From Puccinia triticina (taxonomy: Eukaryota; Basidiomycota; Pucciniomycetes; Pucciniales; Pucciniaceae): 64,000 nt of DNA. The DNA is taken from the NCBI RefSeq assembly GCF_026914185.1, contig NC_070575.1, forward strand, positions 1,798,001-1,862,000, written 5' to 3'. The notes under the pieces were generated by a model, which saw nothing but the letters and a program-made list of their open reading frames with translations, searched no databases and was not told the origin of the DNA. Of the stretch, positions 55,722-64,000 are shown piece after piece. Each line of letters opens with the position of its first letter. Positions within the stretch are counted from its first letter, which is position 1. The translations under genes and the position numbers were made by a program.

Positions 55722-57067
55722 TCACCTACCACCAGATTTACCTCATGCTCTCCTTGCTCTTGTCCTCCAAGCCGCTCCATCACACCGGCAACACCGCCAG
55801 ATCCCCCGTCTGCTCTGTCTGCCCGGCCTGAGCCACCAAGCTACTCACCTCCGCCACCAGGCACCGGGCCACTGTCCTCTCCAAACAGCTCACCAGCAAA
55901 GACCAGGCCGCAGACACCCTCAACCACTACCCAAACTACCAAACCAGCACTATCCCCTATGCCCGTCTCCACACCATACGTTGCCTTATACAAATCGCCC
56001 CACCGCTCAACTGCCTGCTTGGCGCGATTGGATCCAGCTCTGTCTACCTCCTCGCCACTCTAGCCACCTTCCTTGCCTGCCGACTCCAACACAGCACCCA
56101 CCCCAATGAAATCTTCGCCATCCAGTCGGACTCCAACCCAATCACTCACCACCTCGCTGCCAAGCAGAAGCAGCAGTAGCACCTGCCTCTGCTCAGCGCC
56201 TGGGCCACACTGTCCTCCAGCTCTCCCATTATCAGCCCCGCGCTGCGCAAGAAGCCCGTCAAGTCCATCCTCCCCGGCGACTTTGCCACTGTTCACTACA
56301 CCACCCAACGTTCTCCCTTCTCCAGCTGCCAACAACCAATTGGCCAGACCATTGCTGCATCTTCCTCTTGCTCCAACCCTTAACAAACACTCGCCGACAC
56401 ACTTTGCAACATGCTCTACCGCACGCTCCGGGCCCCAACCTGGCCTAATTACCACTTCCCAAAGATCCTCATCACCTGTCTGCTTGCCGCTTTTGTTTCC
56501 TGCAACGTCTACACCGTTGACCTCCCCAGCATTGCCAGCTTCCCCTTGCTCATCAACCCCCCCGCTGCAATCCACTCCACTACCAACAATGGGAAGTTAC
56601 TTACGTTACGTTATCCAGCGGGATTTTCGTAACGTAACTTCCCACCGTTACCAGATAACGTGTTATTGCTATCTGGTGAAACGTTCCTGCGCTTGTTTGG
56701 ATAACGTAACAGAGGGGACTTTCCGCCTTGATGCCACAAAAAATAACGCCGATAATGCGCTAACTGTGTTATCTGGCCTACAAGCACGGTGAAATTGCCA
56801 AAAAAACCGCGTTATCTGCACGTTATCCTCCTCAGATTGCGGGGGATAACGTAACGGGTCTAATAAAACAGAAAAAAAGACAAAAAATAACATAACTAAA
56901 ACAATGCTGCCGTTAGCGCAAAGATAACGGCACCAATTCAGTTATGTTATCACATAACTTCCCATTGTTGCCACTACCTACCTTGCCCCTGGCCTCTCCA
57001 GACAGGCCCTCTCCGTCCCCGGCACCGGCCACCTCGACTTTCCCATTACCATTGTCTATCCTAAATA
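55722..57067 (+). pseudogene. Decayed gene with three in-frame stops and a MITE insertion
   Basis: One frame reads as protein from about 55722 to the TAG at 57065-57067 once three stops (TGA at 55826, TAG at 56176, TAA near 56382) and the 387-bp element at 56584-56970 plus one duplication are ignored. Segments include ITYHQIYLMLSLLLSSKPL, LNCLLGAIGSSSVYLLATL, HLPLLSAWATLSSSSP and, across the insertion, NPPAAIHSTT then YLAPGLSRQALSVPG. The third-position C bias continues through all segments, and each stop could come from one C-to-T change (CGA, CAG, CAA). The parent protein is unrecognised; hydrophobic stretches suggest membrane segments. Confidence 0.45.
56584..56970. mobile_element. Small TIR element with 7-bp TSD (family member 3)
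   Basis: Ends CAACAATGGGAAGTTA and TAACTTCCCATTGTTG with CCACTAC duplicated (56577-56583, 56971-56977). GTTACGTTATCC and CGTAACGTAAC motifs crowd both ends. 387 bp, non-autonomous, inserted within the frame of the pseudogene. Confidence 0.8.
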
Positions 57068-57526
57068 GCTTGCCAATCTGCTCTGCATCCTGTTCACTGG
57101 TGTGGTAGAGGGAAAAGTGGAAAAATAAACAGTTTTTTTCTATGCCACATAATTACTCATACTAGGCCTCAATATACCATCAAATGGATTCTACAGCCAA
57201 TTTCACCCCTAGTCACCACTGGAAGCACCCCTGGACCCCCTCTAGTGTGGAAGTTACACCTCATGGACACCTATCACACAGCCAGCCCCAGTAACCCAGC
57301 TGTCACCTGCCCCAACCCAAGTTTCACAGTAGTACACTTATACATATCACAGGATACAAACATACATCTCCCTGTCAGGCTACACTCATTACATATTAAC
57401 TACATACACTCCTTTATATACATAGGATGACATCATTTACACTGTTTCTGCAGCTTCAGACTTTGTGTATACACTAATTCCCCCTGTATGACAGCTCATG
57501 CAGTCTACTGTCACCTCATGCATGCG
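57068..57526. other. Non-coding
   Basis: No gene or element end recognised; short CA/TA-rich frames only. Confidence 0.4.
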
Positions 57527-57575
57527 TTAGAATGTTCTTTTGTATATTCTGACATCATGTATGCACCCCTGGCAT
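57527..57575 (+). repeat. ~50-bp direct repeat, left copy
   Basis: TTAGAATG..TTGTATATTCTGACA..CATG recurs at 59802-59849 on the other side of the Harbinger-like element. The insertion probably occurred at the TTA between two tandem copies. Confidence 0.6.
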
Positions 57576-57789
57576 GTTTAGTCCCCGTTTGGACGCCCCA
57601 AATTCCGTTATAAGTCGCGCGACTTATAACCGGGGGTGCTCGGGGTATAGCACCTGCTTTATTCATGTTTGGTGCTGCCAATAATATTGTAAAATTCATC
57701 ACCCCATATTGCAGGCCATTTATATCCTAAGCCATTTCGGAAATAGAGGTCCTGACCTCTATTTCCGGGTGATATGTGGCCATGGCCCG

Positions 57790-58279
57790 TACTACACAAC
57801 CTATTGATGACCGGTCAACCGCTCATCAAAGAGGACACAACAACTCTTGATGACCGGTCACCGGTCATCAAAGAAGACACATCACACTCTGGATGGCCAA
57901 TTGGACAGGCCATCCAGAGGATACAACCTATTCACCTCCGGATGACATCAAAGAGGACTTCAACTCTCGATGACTGGACCAGTCCTTGAGAGGGACTCTG
58001 CACCCACTCAATGACTGGTTGACCGGTCATCAAGAGGGACTCTACACCCTCTCAATTGCCGGTCAACCGGTCATCAAAGAGGACCTCACCTCTTGATGAC
58101 CGGACCAGTCATTGAGAGGGACTCTACACCTCTCAATGACTGGTCCAGTCATCAAGATCTAGAGTCCCTCTTGATGACTGGTCCGGTCATCAAGAGGGAC
58201 TCTACACACGTCTTGATGACTGGTCCGGTCATCAAGAGGGACTCTACACCTCTCGATGTCCGTCAACCACTCATTGAGA
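57790..58279. repeat. Hairpin minisatellite in the Harbinger-like element, left part
   Basis: Tandem units of about 50 bp: CCGGTCATCAAGAGGGACTC, then TACACCTCTTGATGACTGG. Each is an inverted repeat, and neighbouring units are joined by GGTCCGGTCA-type palindromes. The array resumes at 59266-59480 after the nested element. Confidence 0.85.
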
Positions 58280-59265
58280 TAGAGAATGTAAAAAGGTACC
58301 CGGCACCGCCTGGCGGGTACCGCCCACACCTGCCCGGCACCCGCCCAGCGGTGCCGGATGCGGTGCCGGGTGCCCGTTTTTTGGCAAAAAGCGGTGCGGT
58401 ACCCGGGTACCGCCCCCAAGTACCGCTCATCCCCGGCCGGGGAGCCAGGTACTCCGGCACGCGGCCATCAAGGGGATCAATTACTCCTCTCAATGGCCGG
58501 CAGGGGAGCGTGTCCTCTTCTCGACGCCATCGAGAGGAGTTAACCATTCCTTTGATGGCATCCAGAGGGGGATGGACTCCCATTGGTGCCATCGAGGGGA
58601 GTACAAACTCCCCTTGATGGGATCAAGGTGTGTACTCCCCTCGATGTCATCGAGAGGAGCACCCCCCCCCCCCCTCGATGTCATCGAGAGGAGCACCCCC
58701 CCCCCCCCCTCGATGTCATTGAGAGGACACACTCCCCTCCATCGAGGGGAGTGTGTCCTCTCAATGACGAGGGATTGTGTCCTCTTGATGACACCGAGGG
58801 GGGTTGTGTATTCCCCTCAATGTCATCGAGAGGACACACCCCACTCGATTCCATCGAGGGGAGTGCACCATCCCCTCAATGATCGAGGGGAGCCGAGGGG
58901 AATATCTAGAGAGTAGAATCCCTCTAAATCCCTCGAAGGCATGGAGGGGATTATATCTCCCTCGCGATGCCATAAAGGGGAGTGTTTCCCCCCCCGCCCC
59001 CTTAATGTCATCGAGGGGGTGCACTCCTCTCAATGACCGGTCTCTGCCGGCCATCAAGAGGGTAGTGAGTCTTCATGCCCTCCCTTCGGGGCTTGGGAGT
59101 GAGTTTTGATAAAAAAAAAACCAGCTGGTACCCGTGGTACCCGCCTAAAAGACCGCTGGTACCCGCCTGGCGGTGCCGGATGCGGTGCCAGGTGCCCGTA
59201 TTTCTCAAAAAACGCGCGGGTACCGGCGGTGCAACCGGTACCCGGGTCCGTTTTGACATTCTCTA
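58280..59265. mobile_element. Nested non-autonomous hAT element, 8-bp TSD
   Basis: Ends TAGAGAATGTAAAAAGGTAC and, at the right, GACATTCTCTA, with CATTGAGA duplicated (58272-58279, 59266-59273). Subterminal GGTACC-rich blocks closely resemble those of the large hAT at 14784-20857, which could be its source of transposase. It contains its own hairpin minisatellite (about 58460-59070) and long C runs at 58665-58708. Confidence 0.8.
58460..59070. repeat. Hairpin minisatellite inside the nested hAT element
   Basis: Units CTCCCCTCGATGTCATCGAG and GAGGGGAGTGTG. Inverted-repeat plan as elsewhere, here with the arms CCTCTCGATG/CATCGAGAGG and ATGTCAT replacing ATGACCGG. Confidence 0.8.
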
Positions 59266-59510
59266 CATTGAGAGGTGGTTCAACCTCTCAATGACTTGTT
59301 GACTGGGCTAGAAGAGGACTTCACCTCTTGATGACCGGTTGACCGGGCATTGAAGAGGACTTTCCCCTCTCGATGACCGGACCAGTTATCAAGAGGTGTA
59401 GATTCCCTCTTGATGACCGGACCAGTCATTGAGAGGTGTAGAGTCCCTCTTGATGACCGGTCAACCAGCCATCATGAGGGTGTTGGGTCGGAGTAAACAT
59501 CTGTGCACTC

Positions 59511-59544
<34 letters not shown>

Positions 59545-59559
59545 CCTTGAAAAAATATT

Positions 59560-59755
59560 TTTGGAGTGGAATTGGGTTCACTCCAAAATTTTTGGAGTGC
59601 ATCATGGGTACACTCCAAAAAACAGGCTTTTTTGGAGTGTAATTTTGTTCACTCCAACAAAATTTGGAGTAGACTATGGTTCACTCCAATGAAAGTTGGA
59701 GTGGACTACTGTTCACTCCATTTTTGGAGTGGATGAAGTAATTTTTTGGTGTGGA
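59560..59755. repeat. GGAGTG/CACTCC hairpin array
   Basis: Five to six units in which TTTTGGAGTG and CACTCCAAAA alternate, each pair separated by 10-15 variable bases, following a long polyA tract at 59512-59540. A second, unrelated hairpin array in the same element. Confidence 0.75.
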
Positions 59756-59804
59756 TTTAGCCTGCCCCTTATAATATCACACCAGGTGTCCAAACGGGGC
59801 CTTA

Positions 59805-60360
59805 GAATGCTCTGTTGTATATTCTGACACCATTCATGCGCCCCTGAGGGGTTATGACATCATTTGTATCTACTCCCACCAGCTAAAATCCCTCACCCTG
59901 TTGTCTAGATTAGCTGAAACCCTAACCCACAAGCCCCTTTGGGGCTCCACTTTTGTCTATAAAAGGAGCTCTCTCCACCCCCAGTGGTCTGCTCCCCAGT
60001 TCCTCACCCAGAACTCACAAGTCACCCAACACTCATCCACACTCAAATCCTAAAACCCTTATAACAATAAATCAACCCTTATAACAACAATTCAACCCTT
60101 ATAACAAAGTAATTGAAACACTTACATGTTGCCAGTCAAACAGATTTCATCTGGAACAGACCAGACCTATCACTTAATAAAACTTGCCAAGCTGAGCTTG
60201 GTGGGTCTTGTTGACTGATAACAGAAGGGCAGAGCTTGCAACTCCATCATACCCTTCACCATTCAGCAAAAGGGTTTCATTACCACTTTTGAGTCTTACA
60301 CCGGTCATCTCCTTATCCTCAGACTTGTCCTCCGCCCTCCCTTCTCCCTCCATTGTTTTG
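59805..60360. other. Promoter-like region, possible LTR remnant
   Basis: TATAAAAG at 59957-59964 is followed by a C/T-rich leader and, at about 60050-60110, three ~20-bp tandem copies of ACCCTTATAACAA. This may be the 5' part of a decayed LTR element whose other end is at 60729, but no matching LTR pair was found. Confidence 0.35.
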
Positions 60361-60591
60361 ATGCCTTCAGCCTCAGAATTTTCAGGTCAGGCTAGCACAA
60401 ATAAGAGGAAAAATAAGAAAAAGAAGAAGAAGTCGAACTCAGCCCTACCCTCATCACCAGTGGCCAATGCCAAAACAGCGCACATATCAACAGTAACAAT
60501 AGTTGATGAAGATGAAGTACCACACTCTGAGGATTCCCCCTACCAACCTCTCAATGATTCAGAATTTATCTCCTGGGACCAATGGAACTAA
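60361..60591 (+). CDS. Small lysine-rich protein, possibly element-encoded
   Basis: A 76-aa frame from ATG 60361: Ser/Ala-rich start, KRKNKKKKKK cluster, then an acidic C-terminus ending DSEFISWDQWN. It lies between the TATA region and a purine-rich tract (AGGAGGGGAGAC) that precedes a possible LTR start at 60729. Such placement suggests a reduced retrotransposon product. A host gene cannot be excluded. Confidence 0.35.
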   Translation: MPSASEFSGQASTNKRKNKKKKKKSNSALPSSPVANAKTAHISTVTIVDEDEVPHSEDSPYQPLNDSEFISWDQWN

Positions 60592-60926
60592 AACTCTGTC
60601 CTATCTTCTCTGTCTTGCATCCCTTCCGGCCACATCCATCTCTTTTAATTTGCCCCCCCGTCTGTTCTGCTCATTCACTCGCACTCTCTATTCTTTCTAT
60701 TGCCCCTCTTTTTTATAGGAGGGGAGACTGTGAAGCCTCTGCCTTCTGCAGGGTTTCACCAGCTAAGATGTAGACATGTCACAGATAGATATGTATTCCG
60801 CACTTTCTTCCACGTCCTAGCCAGCAGAGATCCACCTTCCTCCATCTCTCCTGGCTAGGCAAGCCTCTCCCTTTCCCTTCTTCCTTTTCCTTCTTTCTCA
60901 TAAAAAATCCCTAGTTGTAGTAGTAC

Positions 60927-61610
60927 CAGCGGTGGGCAGATACGTTACGGTACGTTACGGGTGCAATTTTGGATACCATAACTATTTCTAGTTATCCACA
61001 TCTGCCCTCCGGGATAACGTACATTATTTCTTACTCTATCGTAATTTAACGTAACCCACAGATGGTTTACTGTTTTTGCAGCCATGTTAACATAACTTTG
61101 CCGTGAATCAGGCGCGATTAACGTAATTTTGGGGTGTTACAATATTTGTAATGTCAAAAAGCCCTTTTGAGACAACTGTTGGAGCACCCACAGATGCATA
61201 GGAGACTTGCGAACCCCTCCCAGGGTGGGAGTTGAACTCGCGACATTCATAGAAGCTGGCAGGCACCCAACACAGCGGGCAATCAGGTGTCGCACGCAGC
61301 CCGCAGCAACACCCGCGTAAAGGGGGTCCTCTTGGCTCGGGTGTTGCTGCGGGCTGCGTGCGACATCCAATTGCCCGCTGTGTAACCAACCCCTTGCCAG
61401 CTGGTCTAATTCACACTTGTCAGACTCCGGATAACAGAGCAACTCAACCATTACAATATCCAATATTGTAACTTAAAATTTGTTATCCAATTTTGCAAAT
61501 TGGATAACGTAACTCAGCCACCAGTTATTGGTAGCTGGGCGGTAACGTAACTGTAAAGGTTACGTTACGGGCAGAGTTATCCAAATTGATAACGTATCTG
61601 CCCACCACTG
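60927..61610. mobile_element. TIR element with 7-bp TSD (family member 4)
   Basis: Ends CAGCGGTGGGCAGATACGTT and, inverted, AACGTATCTGCCCACCACTG, with GTAGTAC duplicated (60920-60926, 61611-61617). GTTACGGTACGTTACGG motifs fill the left end and GATAACGTA the right. Inside are a 46-bp palindrome (61270-61383) and, on the minus strand, a B-box-like GAGTTCAACTCCC (61214-61226). Confidence 0.8.
61270..61383. repeat. Long inverted repeat, 46-bp arms
   Basis: The left arm (61270-61315) and right arm (61338-61383) are complementary except for about four bases; core CGCACGCAGCCCGCAGCAAC. The 22-bp loop separates them. Would form a strong cruciform or RNA hairpin. Confidence 0.9.
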
Positions 61611-61768
61611 GTAGTACATACTGAGAGATCCGCCTTCCTCCATCTGGAGCGGCTAGATTGTCCCCCATCTGCAATATACAGCCCCGTGAACTAGATCTTG
61701 TCTCGAGGTCCCCCCCCTCTGTGCCCCACTTGACGGACAGTGAAGGACTCCCAATTGGAGTCCTTACA

Positions 61769-63146
61769 TGGCAACCCACTGTTTCTCCCCCCCCCCATGC
61801 AATTTCCATCCTGATCCAAGGTGAATAACATTGTTTTTCTTCTAACCCATACAATCCTGATTCTGATTCCCAAGTTCCACCTCCCCTTTTCCAGGAAATA
61901 TTCTGAGTTTTTGAGCCTATTCCTTGATCCCTATCTGATTCCCAACTCTCTAATCCTGCCATATTCATAGTTTGGAACTTTTCTCTGCCTCTCCAACACG
62001 GTTTGTCAGACTTATTGCCTTGATTCTCATTGAACCACTTCTGCCAAGGGTATCCACCTTGTCATCTCAAACCAATCCACCCCCATCTATGCTATCCCTT
62101 TCTTTAATCAATTTTCTTCTTGAGATATATGGGCTGCCACAAGGGTAGCTTCATAGCACCTTTGCCTCCCCGCACTGCTTATGGTATGACATTGAGTGGG
62201 AAGGATATCAGAAATATGGGATCGCCCCCACTCAGCAAAACCGGAAAAGTTGAGAAACAATCCAAGCTTTATGCAAAAGACAGTATTTGGTCCCCCAAGC
62301 CTGAATCAAACCAGCAACTTCAAAATTTACAGTCTTGCACTGCCTTTATCTTCTTTCCTCTCTTCCTTCTCTGTCTTCCAATCTGATTGCTAAAACTATC
62401 TCTCTCAAATTAAGTATATGTTAGCATATATAAACCCCACAACAGGCAGTTCCCTTTACAACCTTGGGTATAAACCCTTGATCAATCAAAGGAAAGGTTG
62501 GAAAGTCAGACTCACAGCAACTCGGTGAAGCTTGAGCTTCGATAACAATTTGTGATAGCTTAAAACAAGTCGCAGCCAAACTATCATCAGATTTGCTTGC
62601 CTAATGTCGGCCAAAACATTACTTCAGTTAGTTTGACCACGTTGAGCGAGGATTTGTGTCAAAATCTGTAGCGGCCCCGCCAGCTTAAGGCTGACTCCGA
62701 TTGACTCATTGCCCTTGGTATGTATCTTTCGGAGCACGTGGCTGGGACTATCAATAGACCCTGTGACTTGAGTATTTACTGTTTGTGACGGACATCACTG
62801 GATGAATGCTCTCCCCTTGTCCTAGGATGCTGCTTCCGTTGGAAGCTGTTGGAAGTCTATGCAACTTTTCTGCAAAATCATCATCTGGAGGACTGCTTTG
62901 CCGAGTCACTCGATGCAACGCCTGCGGATGATATCACTCGAAATTACTGGGACGAAGATTATAAATACGAAGCCTCTTGCTTGCTTGATGCTTTGTAAAA
63001 ATTCGCATCAATCAGCTAGCCAATGTGTTAATTCCGGACTGTCAAGTCGTCGGAAGCGTAACCCTATCTTACCTTACCATCGTTAACTTTCAACCTTACA
63101 AAACAAGTATCTGAGCAGCTAAGCGCAAACGCTCCTCCTTCAAGTC
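61769..63146. other. Intergenic, upstream of the last gene
   Basis: No supported gene. The final few hundred bases should contain the promoter of the 63147 gene. Confidence 0.45.
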
Positions 63147-64000
63147 ATGATTAAGCTACAGTGCACAATCTTATGCATCTCTCTGTATATAATTAGAGCC
63201 AATAGTGTATCGGCAGTGCCTAGTCCAGCTTTAAAACGAAAAGGCTCCGTTTTGGGTAAGAATCGGATCTTTTGTTGCTACTCGAACGCTGAACTTTTTC
63301 TGACGTCTTGATAAACGTTTCCTCCCCCTTGGAATGGTTGCTCAGACTTCTGTGATTCTTTTGAGGTGGGTAGGCCCACGGGAAAGATTCAAAGGCCTTC
63401 ATATACGAGGCAGGGACTTTCCAAATCAGAAGCTATCGAACACGGTAAAGGTTTTACCTCTTGATCAACATCCCAAGCTCGGCCAGTCCACTCACACACC
63501 TCACTTTCTGAAATTAAATAGACCAAATTGGGCCGTTAGGAAGGAGAAGTAAATATATTGAGACAAACATTAAAAAATTGAAATTTATGGACACTGCAAG
63601 TTTCAATGAATTGCAACATACCCTCACTGTAGAAATTGATGGATTCTATAAAGAATTCAACAAACAAATGCAGCCCGATATGGTTATCCAAAGGGCCAAG
63701 CTGTATTCAAGTACTGGAATGCGTTGCGGTCCCTGCTATGTTGTAGAGGAATTCATTGCCAAACCTTTGGCCGAGCAGTGGAAAAGTGTACAAACCAACT
63801 TCATGGAGTTTCTAAAGGAGAATCCTGAAGAATTCAAGAGGAATTTCAGGTCTATATACTCAGAAACCCTATTCCTTCTAGTAGACTCCATTCAGCTAAG
63901 CAAAGTGCACCCACCAGAATTTTTTCAAGATGTTCAAGATTTCAAACCAAAATCTCTGGCTGCTGCAGTTTCATGCATGATTGAAGACAGCAGTTCCCTT
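63147..64000 (+). CDS. Predicted secreted protein, 5' part (partial)
   Basis: Exons 63147-63255, 63346-63444 and 63522 to beyond 64000 join in frame through two GT-AG introns (TTGG|gtaaga..ctcag and CACG|gtaaag..aatag), each after codon position 1. The N-terminus MIKLQCTILCISLYIIRANS then VSAVPSP is a good signal peptide with a likely cleavage after SVSA. Downstream is a basic linker (PLGRRSKYIETNIKKLKF) and an acidic helical region; ATGMRCGPCYVVEEF-like sequence contains a CGPC pair, formally like a thioredoxin active site but without the rest of that fold. Candidate secreted rust protein; function unknown. The 3' end is outside the window. Confidence 0.75.

Larger units (their letters stand above)
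57581..59801. mobile_element. Harbinger/Tourist-like element with TTA duplication
   Basis: Ends GTCCCCGTTTGGACGCC and, inverted, GGTGTCCAAACGGGGCC, flanked by TTA (57578-57580 and 59802-59804). The ends and TTA target resemble PIF/Harbinger MITEs. It contains two hairpin arrays (57790-59480 and 59560-59755) and a nested hAT-type element (58280-59265). No transposase. Confidence 0.65.
60729..61768 (+). repeat. Possible LTR, interrupted by a 7-bp-TSD element
   Basis: Starts TGTGAAGCCTC just after a purine tract and could end GGAGTCCTTACA at 61768 (TG...CA). The element at 60927-61610 sits inside it. No second LTR or flanking duplication was found in the window, so it is a tentative call. Confidence 0.35.

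Noticed and set aside
61150..61290. Minus-strand tRNA gene
   Set aside because: A B-box-like sequence is present but no credible A box or cloverleaf could be drawn.
63720..63760. CGPC as a thioredoxin active site
   Set aside because: No thioredoxin fold motifs surround it; a two-cysteine coincidence is as likely.

Overview
This is a nuclear window from a filamentous basidiomycete, most likely a rust fungus (Pucciniales, Puccinia-like). The genes have many short GT-AG introns (often about 60-100 nt), the housekeeping proteins are fungal, there are several predicted secreted proteins without recognisable domains, and class I and II transposons are dense and nested. The genus is an inference; no marker gene was compared.

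Layout. 1-644: 3' end of an unrecognised gene. 645-6500: repeats only, including a ~145 bp tandem repeat split by a CACTA-like element (2084-4572). 6.5-14.0 kb: a GC-rich island with two closely spaced minus-strand genes, an Elg1/ATAD5-type clamp unloader (14040-10591) and an unrecognised 846-aa protein (10471-7777). 14784-20857: a complete hAT transposon with 8-bp target duplication, carrying a degenerate transposase, foreign-looking exons, a 258-bp insertion and a nested element with 7-bp duplication. 21011-22689: second CACTA-like copy. 23.6-33.1 kb: a large secreted protein, a RING-H2 protein, a Ser/Thr-rich protein with a conserved-looking C-terminus, and ribosome biogenesis factor RLP24. 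33771-39865: a complete Ty1/copia retrotransposon with identical 131-bp LTRs. 40.3-46.4 kb: a PAQR/Izh membrane receptor, ESCRT-II subunit Snf8/Vps22 and a secreted unknown. 47024-48639: third CACTA-like copy. 49379-49965: another 7-bp-duplication element. 50943-53002: a Sec14/CRAL-TRIO protein. 53-62 kb: a repeat graveyard with a tRNA-derived SINE head, a pseudogene with three in-frame stops interrupted by a small element, a Harbinger-like element with a nested non-autonomous hAT, and an LTR remnant. 63147-64000: 5' part of a secreted-protein gene running off the window.

The host genes do not form one pathway; they cover replication clamp unloading, ubiquitin transfer, ribosome assembly, membrane signalling, endosomal sorting and lipid transfer, interspersed with candidate secreted proteins. 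The most unusual signal is in the repeats. Arrays of short inverted-repeat units built around GATGACCGG / CCGGTCATC sit inside DNA transposons of four different types (judged by terminal repeats and target duplications), with changing spacer sequence but retained hairpin symmetry. A second unusual signal is a set of four elements with CA...TG ends, GTTACGTTA-like subterminal motifs and exactly 7-bp target duplications.
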